Below, in pieces: positions 17,462 through 24,551 of a DNA stretch of 33,563 nucleotides (within the stretch, counting starts at the first letter, position 1; each line of letters begins with the position of its first letter). This DNA is from Peptococcaceae bacterium. GTDB lineage: Bacteria > Bacillota > Peptococcia > Peptococcales > Peptococcaceae. Location: NCBI GenBank assembly GCA_019420345.1, contig JAHZHI010000057.1, positions 1 to 33,563 on the forward strand, in the 5' to 3' direction. Below the pieces are notes generated by a model. The model did no database searches, had not been told where the DNA came from, and saw only the letters and a list, made by a program, of their open reading frames with translations. The position numbers and the translations under genes were made by a program.

Positions 17462-19612
17462 TCAAAGTTTCTCCAGCTTAGTGCGAAAAGAAATGGCACG
17501 TTGTGTTTGCATCCCGTCAAACTGAATCACATAAGCACTTTTATCTTGATCAATCGCCAAGACCGTACCATCACCAAAGACCGCATGGTGCACACGCAAA
17601 CCAGGCCTGAGCAAAGCGGCCTGTTCTTCGTCCACCAACTGTTGTTCACTGCGTGAGAAATACCGCTCGGCCGCCTGAAGGCGTGCAGCGGTTGGTGATT
17701 GTGTGAAAGAAAGCAGCCTTGGATCAATGTCCATCAAAAAGCGTGACGGATAACGTACCGTTCCATCAAAATTTCTGCCATCCGCTTCCGATAAATACAA
17801 CCCCTTCTCGGCTCGGGTCAAAGCAACAAATGCCAGACGACGTTCTTCTTCCATTGCCTGAATGGAGCGCACCCGCCGAGATGGAAAAATGCCATCACTG
17901 AGTCCGCAAAGAAACACGTAGGGAAATTCCAGTCCCTTTGCAGCATGAATGGTCATGAGCTTTACGCGATCGCCGCCCTGATCTGCATCCGCATTGGTCA
18001 GTAATGCCACATGCGATAGATAATACGCCAGTGTCACTTCTTCGCCGCAAGTGGTTTCAAAAGTGTATACCGACTGCTTTAATTCTGCAATGTTATCCAA
18101 ACGTTCCTGGCTGCCTTCTGTGCGCAGCATGGTCTCATACCCACTCTTATTGAGAATATCCGCCAAAATTTCCGAAACGGGCCGTCCCTCATATTCCTGA
18201 GCAAATTGCTCAATCAGGTCTATAAATGCCTGTGCTTTTGTTCCTTTCAGCAATGGATCAGCAAGATTATTTTTCAGCGCCTGATACAAGGTACATTCCT
18301 GTGTTTCCGCTACTTCCTCTAAAAAAGCCATGCGCCGCTTTCCGAGATTGCGTTTAGGCACATTGATAATACGTCGAAACGACAGATCATCTTGATAAAG
18401 AATCATGCGCAAATAGCTCAACGCATCCTTAATTTCCTTGCGGTTAAAAAACTGTACACCGCTGTAAATCATATAAGGAATTTTTTCCTTGATAAACGCT
18501 TCTTCAACAGCTCGAGTCACATAGTGCGCACGATAAAGCACCGTCAAATCGCTGTATGGAATACCTGATGCCTTCAATTTTTTTATTTCATCAACCATCC
18601 ATGCTGCTTCGGCTTCCTGATGATCTGCAAAGTGGCAGACCACCGCTTGCCCCGATGGGCAAACTGGAATCAGGGCTTTTTTCATGCGGTGCTGGTTTTT
18701 CGCAATTAAATGATTGGCCACGGCTAGAATCTCAGGCGTGGAACGATAATTTTCCATCATCATAATGGTCTTCGTCGTCGGATATCTCTGATCAAATTTC
18801 AGCAAATAATTTACATTTGCACCACGCCACGTATATATCGTCTGATCGGGATCACCAACGATAAATAAATTCTTATGATAATCACACAACACTGCCATCA
18901 ACTCAACTTGAAGCGCATCAATATCCTGGAATTCATCAATCATAATGTATTCCAGCCGCTCCTGCCATTTCAAACGCACCTCTTCATTTTCTCTAAAAAT
19001 ATGCAGTGTAAAGGCAATCAAATCATTATAATCGACGCCAAAACATTTCCTTTCTTGATACAAATAACCGTAAAAAATAATATCATCGGCAGCCGTTGCC
19101 TGCTCATATTTTTGCCGCAATATATCCAGAGACATCGTTAACATGTCATAGTAGTATTTCGGCTCTTTTTTTAACTTACGGATTTCTATCATATCGCGAG
19201 CATCAGAGAACGTTCTATCCCGCAATGTTAAGCCGCGCTCCTCATAGATCAATTGCAGCATAGCATCAATATCATTATTATCCAACACCAAAAAGCTCTG
19301 AGGATATTGTATGGCATAGCAATCTTCCTGCAGCACAGACACGCAAAAGCCATGAAACGTATTGATGTATCCTGTATCATTGTCTCCTGTCAGCTGATGG
19401 ATACGGTGACGCATCTCCGCTGCAGATTTGTTGGTAAACGTTACACATAAAATATTACCAGGCAAGATCCCTAGTTCATTGACCAGATAAGCAAATCGAT
19501 GAGAAAGCGCACGTGTTTTTCCTGAGCCAGCTCCCGCAATGACGCGCACCATTCCCTCCGTGGTCGTCACCGCTTCACGCTGTGCAGCATTTAGATGTTC
19601 TAATAAATCCAT
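17462..19612 (-). CDS. PcrA/UvrD-type superfamily 1A DNA helicase
   Basis: A 716-aa 3'-5' helicase of the UvrD/PcrA family, which unwinds DNA in repair and clears proteins or RNA polymerase from DNA. Seen: the Q-motif LNAAQREAV near residue 7; Walker A AGAGSGKT at 26-33; FTNKSAAEM; INTFHGF; Walker B IDEFQDID; GDPDQTIYTWRGA; ENYRST; LMTIHAAKGLEFPYVFL; and EERRLAFVALTRA. The C-terminal 50 residues (GLRVHHAVFGDGTVLAID and on) resemble the Tudor-like RNA-polymerase-binding tail of PcrA. PcrA is the best guess, but a second UvrD-like paralogue elsewhere cannot be excluded. The ATG at 19612 follows AAGGAG by 8 nt. It has its own promoter and terminator, and its place between tsf and pyrH is unusual. 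Confidence 0.93.
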   Translation of the reverse strand: MDLLEHLNAAQREAVTTTEGMVRVIAGAGSGKTRALSHRFAYLVNELGILPGNILCVTFTNKSAAEMRHRIHQLTGDNDTGYINTFHGFCVSVLQEDCYAIQYPQSFLVLDNNDIDAMLQLIYEERGLTLRDRTFSDARDMIEIRKLKKEPKYYYDMLTMSLDILRQKYEQATAADDIIFYGYLYQERKCFGVDYNDLIAFTLHIFRENEEVRLKWQERLEYIMIDEFQDIDALQVELMAVLCDYHKNLFIVGDPDQTIYTWRGANVNYLLKFDQRYPTTKTIMMMENYRSTPEILAVANHLIAKNQHRMKKALIPVCPSGQAVVCHFADHQEAEAAWMVDEIKKLKASGIPYSDLTVLYRAHYVTRAVEEAFIKEKIPYMIYSGVQFFNRKEIKDALSYLRMILYQDDLSFRRIINVPKRNLGKRRMAFLEEVAETQECTLYQALKNNLADPLLKGTKAQAFIDLIEQFAQEYEGRPVSEILADILNKSGYETMLRTEGSQERLDNIAELKQSVYTFETTCGEEVTLAYYLSHVALLTNADADQGGDRVKLMTIHAAKGLEFPYVFLCGLSDGIFPSRRVRSIQAMEEERRLAFVALTRAEKGLYLSEADGRNFDGTVRYPSRFLMDIDPRLLSFTQSPTAARLQAAERYFSRSEQQLVDEEQAALLRPGLRVHHAVFGDGTVLAIDQDKSAYVIQFDGMQTQRAISFRTKLEKL

Positions 19613-19646
19613 GACTTTGTCTCCTTGCAGAACCGTTGTTTTCTAT

Positions 19647-19674
19647 ATTATATCAAACCCTCGAACGGAATAAA
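19647..19674 (-). promoter_or_regulatory. Promoter of the PcrA/UvrD gene
   Basis: The minus strand has -10 TATAAT (19647-19652) and a weak -35 TTTATT (19669-19674) at 16 bp, about 35 nt upstream of the start and just after the tsf terminator. Confidence 0.5.
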
Positions 19675-19685
19675 TGTCTGCAACA

Positions 19686-19724
19686 AAAAATCCCGAGGCC
19701 GTACAATACGGTCTCGGGATTTTT
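19686..19724 (-). terminator. Rho-independent terminator of rpsB-tsf
   Basis: AAAAATCCCGAGGCCGTA (19686-19703) pairs with TACGGTCTCGGGATTTTT (19707-19724), with one G-U type mismatch and a 3-nt loop. A U-tract follows on the minus strand, 17 bases after the tsf stop. Confidence 0.92.
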
Positions 19725-19740
19725 AACATTCAATAGTGGA

Positions 19741-20397
19741 TTATACACCAGCTTGAGCAGCAACTTCTGCAGCGAAGTCGTCAACACGTTTTTCAAGGCC
19801 TTCGCCCATCTCAAAACGTGCAAAACGACGAACCTTGATGTTTTCGCCAAACTGAGCGATGGCTTCCTTAACATAGGTTTCGATGGTTTCGTTGTTTTCT
19901 GCACGGATGTAAACCTGATCCAGGAGGCAAACTTCGCCATAGAATTTCTTCAGACGGCCTTCAACCATCTTTTCAACGATGTTGTCTGGCTTGCCTTCGT
20001 TCTTAGCCTGAGCGATCAGAACTTCACGTTCATGATCGAGTTCAGCCTGAGGTACTTCATCACGGGTAACATACTTTGGATTTTCAGCAGCAATGTGCAT
20101 AGCGATGTTCTGTGCAAATTCCTTGAAAGCATCGGTCTTTGCAACGAAGTCGGTTTCACAGTTTACTTCAACAATAACACCGATCTTGCCGCCCATGTGG
20201 ATGTAAGAAGCAACAACGCCTTCTGCAGCGATACGGCCGCTCTTCTTAGCAGAATCAGCGATCCCTTTTTCACGCAGATAGTCGATGGCTTTATCCATGT
20301 TGCCGTCGCATTCCTGGAGTGCTTTTTTGCAGTCCATCATGCCAGCACCGGTCTTTTCACGTAATTCTTTTACCATAGAAGCAGTAACGTTTGCCAC
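19741..20397 (-). CDS. tsf: Translation elongation factor Ts
   Basis: The guanine nucleotide exchange factor that recharges EF-Tu with GTP. Seen: the N-terminal UBA-like domain with REKTGAGMMDCKKAL near residue 13, and the core NCETDFVAK motif near 79-87. At 218 aa it is a short-form EF-Ts, lacking much of the second core repeat of the 283-aa E. coli protein; short forms are known in other bacteria. The GTG at 20397 is preceded by AGGAGG with 7-nt spacing. It follows rpsB across a hairpin that may act as an attenuator. Confidence 0.97.
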   Translation of the reverse strand: MANVTASMVKELREKTGAGMMDCKKALQECDGNMDKAIDYLREKGIADSAKKSGRIAAEGVVASYIHMGGKIGVIVEVNCETDFVAKTDAFKEFAQNIAMHIAAENPKYVTRDEVPQAELDHEREVLIAQAKNEGKPDNIVEKMVEGRLKKFYGEVCLLDQVYIRAENNETIETYVKEAIAQFGENIKVRRFARFEMGEGLEKRVDDFAAEVAAQAGV

Positions 20398-20445
20398 TAT
20401 AATTCCTCCTAATAATGCGTTAAAACGATAAGTTCATCTTAAAAA

Positions 20446-20477
20446 AGGTAACCTCATTGAGCCCAATTCGGTTACCT
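20446..20477 (-). terminator. Terminator-like attenuator between rpsB and tsf
   Basis: AGGTAACC (20446-20453) and GGTTACCT (20470-20477) enclose a second small stem (ATTG/CAAT). A run of six U follows on the minus strand, 12 nt after the rpsB stop. I see no promoter between this hairpin and tsf, so it probably gives partial termination and lowers tsf expression relative to rpsB. Confidence 0.75.
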
Positions 20478-20489
20478 AAATCAACAATC

Positions 20490-21218
20490 TTATTCAGCGT
20501 CAGCAGCTTCTTCTTCAGCTTCTTCAGCGCTTGCTGCACCTTGCTTAGCTTCAACAACAGCGTCTGCGATGACGGAAGTCAAAAGCTTAACGGCACGGAT
20601 TGCATCATCGTTACCAGGGATCACATAATCGATCTCATCTGGATCGCAGTTGGTGTCAACAACACCAATAACAGGAATGCCAAGCTTACGTGCTTCGTGA
20701 ACAGCAATCTTTTCCTTCTTAGGGTCTACAACAAAGATAGCACCTGGAAGTTCTGGCATGTTCTTGATACCACCAAGGAAACGTTCCAGCTTTTCCTTTT
20801 CGCCAAGAAGAATAGCTTTTTCTTTCTTGGTAAGGAGTTCCATCGTGCCGTTTTCTTCCATCTTTTCGAGTTCGAAAAGACGTTTGATGCGGGTTTCGAT
20901 GGTCTTGTAGTTGGTCAGCATGCCGCCGAGCCATCTTTCGTTGACATAGTATTCGCCAGCACGAACAGCTTCTTCCTTGATGGATTCCTGAGCCTGTTTC
21001 TTGGTACCAACAAACAGGATTGGCTTCCCTTCTTCAACGACTTCTTTTACGAAATCATAAGCTTCATTGATGAGCTTGACGGTTTTAGACAAGTCAATGA
21101 TGTAGATCTGATTTCTTTCTGCAAAAATGTACGGCGCCATTTTAGGATTCCAGCGACGTGTTTGATGACCAAAATGTACCCCAGCCTCTAAAAGTTGTTT
21201 CATAGATACGACTGACAT
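20490..21218 (-). CDS. rpsB: 30S ribosomal protein S2
   Basis: A 242-aa small-subunit protein. Seen: N-terminal SVVSMKQLLEAGVHFGHQTRRWNPKM, then YIFAERNQIYIIDLSKT, FVGTKKQAQESI, NERWLGGMLTN, and GVVDTNCDPDEIDYVIPGNDDAIRA. The tail is rich in Ala and Glu. The ATG at 21218 has GGAGGTG 5 nt upstream; the open frame upstream to 21311 covers the leader RNA and is not coding. It is transcribed from a strong promoter through a structured leader, together with tsf. Confidence 0.97.
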   Translation of the reverse strand: MSVVSMKQLLEAGVHFGHQTRRWNPKMAPYIFAERNQIYIIDLSKTVKLINEAYDFVKEVVEEGKPILFVGTKKQAQESIKEEAVRAGEYYVNERWLGGMLTNYKTIETRIKRLFELEKMEENGTMELLTKKEKAILLGEKEKLERFLGGIKNMPELPGAIFVVDPKKEKIAVHEARKLGIPVIGVVDTNCDPDEIDYVIPGNDDAIRAVKLLTSVIADAVVEAKQGAASAEEAEEEAADAE

Positions 21219-21254
21219 TTTGGCACCTCCTCTCATAATTTGGATTTTTTCTTC

Positions 21255-21318
21255 CGGTTCTATTTTTTTACGCGTCCCTCTCACCCCTGTGAGCTCCAGA
21301 GCGCGGAACAAAGAACCG
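21255..21318 (-). promoter_or_regulatory. Structured 5' leader of rpsB-tsf, candidate autoregulatory RNA
   Basis: The minus-strand leader, about 115 nt long from the predicted start site to the rpsB codon, holds three nested pairings. The outer pairing is CGGTTCT with AGAACCG (plus 21255-21261 and 21312-21318). The middle pairing is CGCG with CGCG (21271-21274 and 21302-21305). The inner pairing is CTCAC with GTGAG (21280-21284 and 21289-21293, 4-nt loop). A ribosomal-protein operon leader of this form often binds its own protein product. I do not match it to a named RNA family. Confidence 0.5.
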
Positions 21319-21337
21319 TGTTTTTTACAACGTTAAG

Positions 21338-21366
21338 AGTATATCATCTTTACGACGCGCGCGCAA
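21338..21366 (-). promoter_or_regulatory. Promoter of rpsB-tsf
   Basis: The minus strand has an extended -10, TGA then TATACT (21338-21343), and -35 TTGCGC (21361-21366) with 17-bp spacing. Confidence 0.65.
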
Positions 21367-21392
21367 GCCTTTTTATCAATAAAAATAACGAA

Positions 21393-21419
21393 GCCCATCA
21401 CCATTTCCCGGTGATGGGC
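21393..21419 (-). terminator. Rho-independent terminator of the fakA operon
   Basis: GCCCATCACC (21393-21402) and GGTGATGGGC (21410-21419) form a 10-bp stem with a 7-nt loop. A T-rich stretch follows on the minus strand. It begins 8 bases after the stop of the small membrane-protein gene. Confidence 0.85.
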
Positions 21420-21426
21420 CAACAGA

Positions 21427-21888
21427 TTAGTTTTTCGTTTTTTCAATAGCTGCGGTGACTTCATCAAGTTGATTTTCAACTTTAAGAAGTGCTTCTTCCA
21501 ATTCTTCTAGGCTTGCTTTTTCATAATCGGAATTTCCTGCGTCGGCTGGACCATCAGCGCTCTCTTCGTAAGCATTTCTATTGCCTGCATTTTTCTGAAC
21601 AGATGCACGCTGAATCAATTTGGTAACAAGCACGGCTGCAATTGTTGAGACGACTGCCAAACCAATGGAAACACCAACAATGCCAAGCAGTTTTTTCTTC
21701 TTCGTGCCCGTCTTCGCTGCAACTTTTACAGGCACCTTTGCTGCAGCCAATTTCTTACTGTTTGCAACAGCCTTCTTTTTGCTCTTTGTTGCAACCTTCG
21801 TTAACTTTTTACGCTTTTTTTCCAATTGCTTTTGCACACGATACAGTTTTTCGAGTCGTCGTTCAATCTTTTTCAATTTGTTATCCAT
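21427..21888 (-). CDS. Hypothetical lysine-rich single-pass membrane protein with coiled-coil ends
   Basis: I do not recognise this 153-aa protein. Its N-terminal 65 residues are very basic (Lys/Ala/Arg rich, histone-H1-like in composition) and the first 35 look like a coiled coil. One transmembrane helix follows (about 68-90, LLGIVGVSIGLAVVSTIAAV). The C-terminal part is acidic and ends in another predicted coiled coil (SLEELEEALLKVENQLDEV). The basic side should face the cytoplasm by the positive-inside rule. The ATG at 21888 has GAGGTG 6 nt upstream; a GTG at 21897 overlaps that site. It begins 12 nt after the DegV reading frame ends, so it is the third gene of the fakA unit. A role in fatty-acid handling is only guilt by association. 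Confidence 0.7.
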   Translation of the reverse strand: MDNKLKKIERRLEKLYRVQKQLEKKRKKLTKVATKSKKKAVANSKKLAAAKVPVKVAAKTGTKKKKLLGIVGVSIGLAVVSTIAAVLVTKLIQRASVQKNAGNRNAYEESADGPADAGNSDYEKASLEELEEALLKVENQLDEVTAAIEKTKN

Positions 21889-21900
21889 GCTTTCCACCTC

Positions 21901-22776
21901 TTATAATTGATAAAATGCTACACCAATTCCGCCAAGTCCAATATGCGTCGTTACCACGCTTCCCAATTCGTAGCTGTCAGGCTCTATGCCTTGATGATCA
22001 AGATGTGCCATCAGCTTCGGCAGCAACGAATTTTTGAGAATGTCTAAATACGCTTCATTATTATATCCCAAAACAATATGTAATGTCTTTGTCGGATCAA
22101 TCATTTTAACAACAATATCGGTCAAATGATCAACGGCCTTTTCAATTTTTTTGCCACGAATTTTTTCATAAGCACTGATAAAACCATCTTCGACAACGAG
22201 CACAGGTTTAATATTCAATATCGAACCAACCAGATAACTTGCTTTGCCAATGCGGCCGCCTTTTTACAGATTATCTAGGGTGTCTAACAGAAAATAGATG
22301 CGTGTTTTTTTAATGATTGCTTGAACACATTCCAGGATATCATCCCAGCTTGCATCTGGATGATCCTGCAAATACTGCGCCAGCGACACAACCTGCAGCC
22401 CCAAGCCAATAGTCACTGTACGACTGTCAATCACTTCTACAGGGATTTCGTCCTTGATCATCTCCGCTGCGAGTTTTGCACCTTGATAAGTGCCGCTCAT
22501 TTCTGAAGAAATATGCATGGAGATAACACGTTCTGCGCCTTCTTCTTTGCAAGCACGATACACATCTAAATACTGTGCCGGAGAAGGCTGTGATGTCGTT
22601 GGCAAAGTTTTTGCTGTGCCAATGTAGCTGTAAAATTCCTCATTTGAGATATCTATACGATCCAAATAGGCTCTACCACCAAAATGCACAGATAACGGAA
22701 TCACCTTAATATTCAGCGATTCCGCCAAGTTCTGTGGAATATCGGCAGTACTGTCTGTTACAATCGCTATTCTCAT
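21901..22776 (-). pseudogene. DegV/FakB-type fatty-acid-binding protein gene with an in-frame TAA
   Basis: The frame encodes a complete DegV-family protein (290 sense codons) except for one TAA at 22264-22266. The first 170 residues start MRIAIVTDSTADIPQ, include the lipid-contacting TTSQPSP and HISSEMSGTYQGAKLAA, and run to YFLLDTLDNL. After the stop the same frame continues KGGRIGKASYLVGSILNIKP to a normal C-terminus with VVTTHIGLGGIGVAFYQ. No frameshift is present. DegV/FakB proteins carry a fatty acid to FakA for phosphorylation, and fakA lies directly upstream, 13 nt away. The start has GAGG upstream. No ribosome site precedes the second half (a TTG at 22218 lacks one). It may be a recent nonsense mutation, readthrough or a sequencing error. 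Confidence 0.85.
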
Positions 22777-22789
22777 GAATCAACCTCAC

Positions 22790-24445
22790 TTATTCCGCAG
22801 ACACAATGTAATGATACACACTCTGTCCGCCGTCGTAGAGTTCAAAGTCGATGTCGTCATACTCTCCTTCAAGTTTTTCCACCATTGCTTCTGCATCATC
22901 TGCTTCAACATCGATGCCATAGTGCAAACTGATTAGTTCTGCATCATTGTCCACCATTGCTTCCACCATTGCTTCCACAGCCTCTTCCAAGGTCTCACAG
23001 GAAGCAATGATTTTACCATCAAGAATGCTCATATATTCATTCTGATGGATGGAAACCTCATCAATGGTTGTATCGCGCACGGCTTGCGTAATCTCCCCAC
23101 TTTGAACCGCTGCCAGACTGCCAGTCATATTGTTGATGTTTTCATCAACATCTACCTCTGGCATATACCCCATCAACGCAGAAATACCCTGAGGAAATGT
23201 CTTTGATGGAATCACATGCACGTTGTTATTCTTTGCCATGCCAGCCGCTTGCTGTGCAGTCATGATAATGTTCTTATTGTTCGGCAGAATGAAAATGTTC
23301 TCCGCTTCAATGTGATCAAGAACATCCAAAAAATCCTGTGTGCTAGGATTCATGGTCTGACCGCCACTAATAATATGCGTTGCGCCCAAGCCATTGAAAA
23401 TATCTGCCAGCCCTTCGCCATTGCAGACAACAATGATGGCATCTTTATAAACCGCAGGCTGATCGGTCTGCTGTCCTTTATTCTGCAGCGCCTTATTCTG
23501 CGAGCGCATGTTATTGATTTTAATATCATCCAGTTCGCCAAGTGATGCACCACATTCGATAACACGAGCAAGCTGGTTCGTATGAATATGTACTTTTATG
23601 GTATTTCCGGCACCAACAACCAGCATACAGTCACCAAGATCATGAAGCATGCCTTTTAAAACATCAATGTCTTCTTCTACATCATGTTTCTTTGTGCGAA
23701 CAAGGAATTCTGTGCAATATGGATAGACAATATCCTCAGGAGAAGCAAAGAAGTGATCGAATTGATCATTGAGATCCGCTTCACCGCGGTCCTCCACTTC
23801 AATTTTTTCAATAGTCTTTCCTTCAAGGCTGGCCAGCATGCCTTCGATGACATATAAATAACCACTGCCGCCTGCATCAACCACCCCTGCCTGCTTCAAA
23901 ACAGGCAGAAGGTCCGGTGTGCGTTTTAACGACTCGTGCCCAGCAGCAATATAAATGCGCAGGCATTCGAGAATATCCATGCCTTTTTTGTACTGTCCCG
24001 CCAATGCTTCGGCTGCTTCTCGCACAACAGTGAGAATGGTTCCTTCCATAGGGTTGCTCACTGCTTTATAAGCAGACTGTACGCCGCCATTGAAACCAGC
24101 AACCAATGCGGCTGCATCGATCGTCTGCTGACCGCTCATGGCTTTTGCAAAACCTGTCAAAATCTGTGAAAAAATAACGCCAGAATTGCCGCGCGCGCCC
24201 ATGACAGCGCCATAGGCTGCTTGTTTTGCATATTCTTCCACACTTTGTGTTTCTGCTTGGCGAATAAATTTTGCCGCCGACTGCATCGTCATGGCCATAT
24301 TTGTCCCCGTGTCGCCATCAGGAACTGGAAAGACATTCAATTGATTGACGCTTTCCTTATGTAAATCTAAATTATCTGCGCCCGCGAGAACCATATTAAA
24401 AAATTGTTCGGCGGAAATTGTTTCTATCGTCAGCTCTAAAGACAT
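22790..24445 (-). CDS. fakA: Fatty acid kinase catalytic subunit (DhaL/DAK-domain, YloV-like)
   Basis: A 551-aa protein of the YloV/FakA family, which phosphorylates fatty acids bound to a DegV/FakB partner so that exogenous fatty acids enter phospholipid synthesis. Seen: an N-terminal DhaL domain with the metal-nucleotide motif PVPDGDTGTNM (41-50), GARGNSGVIFSQ and DAGGSGY; a middle domain with VGAGNTIKVHIHTN; and a C-terminal DegV-like region. The length matches Bacillus YloV (about 550). A 12-bp in-frame tandem repeat near the end encodes MVEAMVEA. The ATG at 24445 has AGGAGGT 6 nt upstream. It heads an operon with the interrupted degV/fakB gene and a small membrane protein. Confidence 0.92.
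   Translation of the reverse strand: MSLELTIETISAEQFFNMVLAGADNLDLHKESVNQLNVFPVPDGDTGTNMAMTMQSAAKFIRQAETQSVEEYAKQAAYGAVMGARGNSGVIFSQILTGFAKAMSGQQTIDAAALVAGFNGGVQSAYKAVSNPMEGTILTVVREAAEALAGQYKKGMDILECLRIYIAAGHESLKRTPDLLPVLKQAGVVDAGGSGYLYVIEGMLASLEGKTIEKIEVEDRGEADLNDQFDHFFASPEDIVYPYCTEFLVRTKKHDVEEDIDVLKGMLHDLGDCMLVVGAGNTIKVHIHTNQLARVIECGASLGELDDIKINNMRSQNKALQNKGQQTDQPAVYKDAIIVVCNGEGLADIFNGLGATHIISGGQTMNPSTQDFLDVLDHIEAENIFILPNNKNIIMTAQQAAGMAKNNNVHVIPSKTFPQGISALMGYMPEVDVDENINNMTGSLAAVQSGEITQAVRDTTIDEVSIHQNEYMSILDGKIIASCETLEEAVEAMVEAMVDNDAELISLHYGIDVEADDAEAMVEKLEGEYDDIDFELYDGGQSVYHYIVSAE
22951..22974. repeat. 12-bp tandem repeat inside fakA
   Basis: CCACCATTGCTT occurs twice in direct succession (22951-22962 and 22963-22974) and keeps the reading frame, coding for repeated Glu-Ala-Met-Val on the minus strand. 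It may vary in copy number by slippage. Confidence 0.6.
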
Positions 24446-24476
24446 CGCTGGACCTCCTACAGTACAAAACTGGGAT

Positions 24477-24511
24477 ATTGCACCACATAAATATGATTGC
24501 ACTCACATAAA
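24477..24511. repeat. Direct repeat in the fakA promoter/leader
   Basis: ATTGCACCACATAAA (24477-24491) and ATTGCACTCACATAAA (24496-24511) are near-identical direct repeats, 4 bases apart and on one face of about 19-bp period. They lie just downstream of the fakA -10 box and overlap its edge. They could be sites for a regulator of lipid uptake; no known site matches. Confidence 0.5.
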
Positions 24512-24539
24512 GAATACCCAATTTTAGAGCGAATTGCAA
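24511..24539 (-). promoter_or_regulatory. Promoter of the fakA operon
   Basis: On the minus strand, -35 TTGCAA (24534-24539) and -10 TATTCT (24511-24516) are 17 bp apart, about 65 nt upstream of the fakA start. Confidence 0.6.
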
Positions 24540-24551
24540 TATGAACCGCTC

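Noticed and set aside
22219..22263. Independent translation of the second half of the DegV gene from TTG at 22218
   Set aside because: No ribosome site precedes it and it would lack the conserved GGRIGK segment. One gene with a nonsense codon explains it better.
22264..22266. Recoding of the TAA as a special amino acid
   Set aside because: The codon is TAA, not TGA or TAG, and no selenocysteine- or pyrrolysine-type downstream structure is evident. Ordinary genes in the window also end in TAA.
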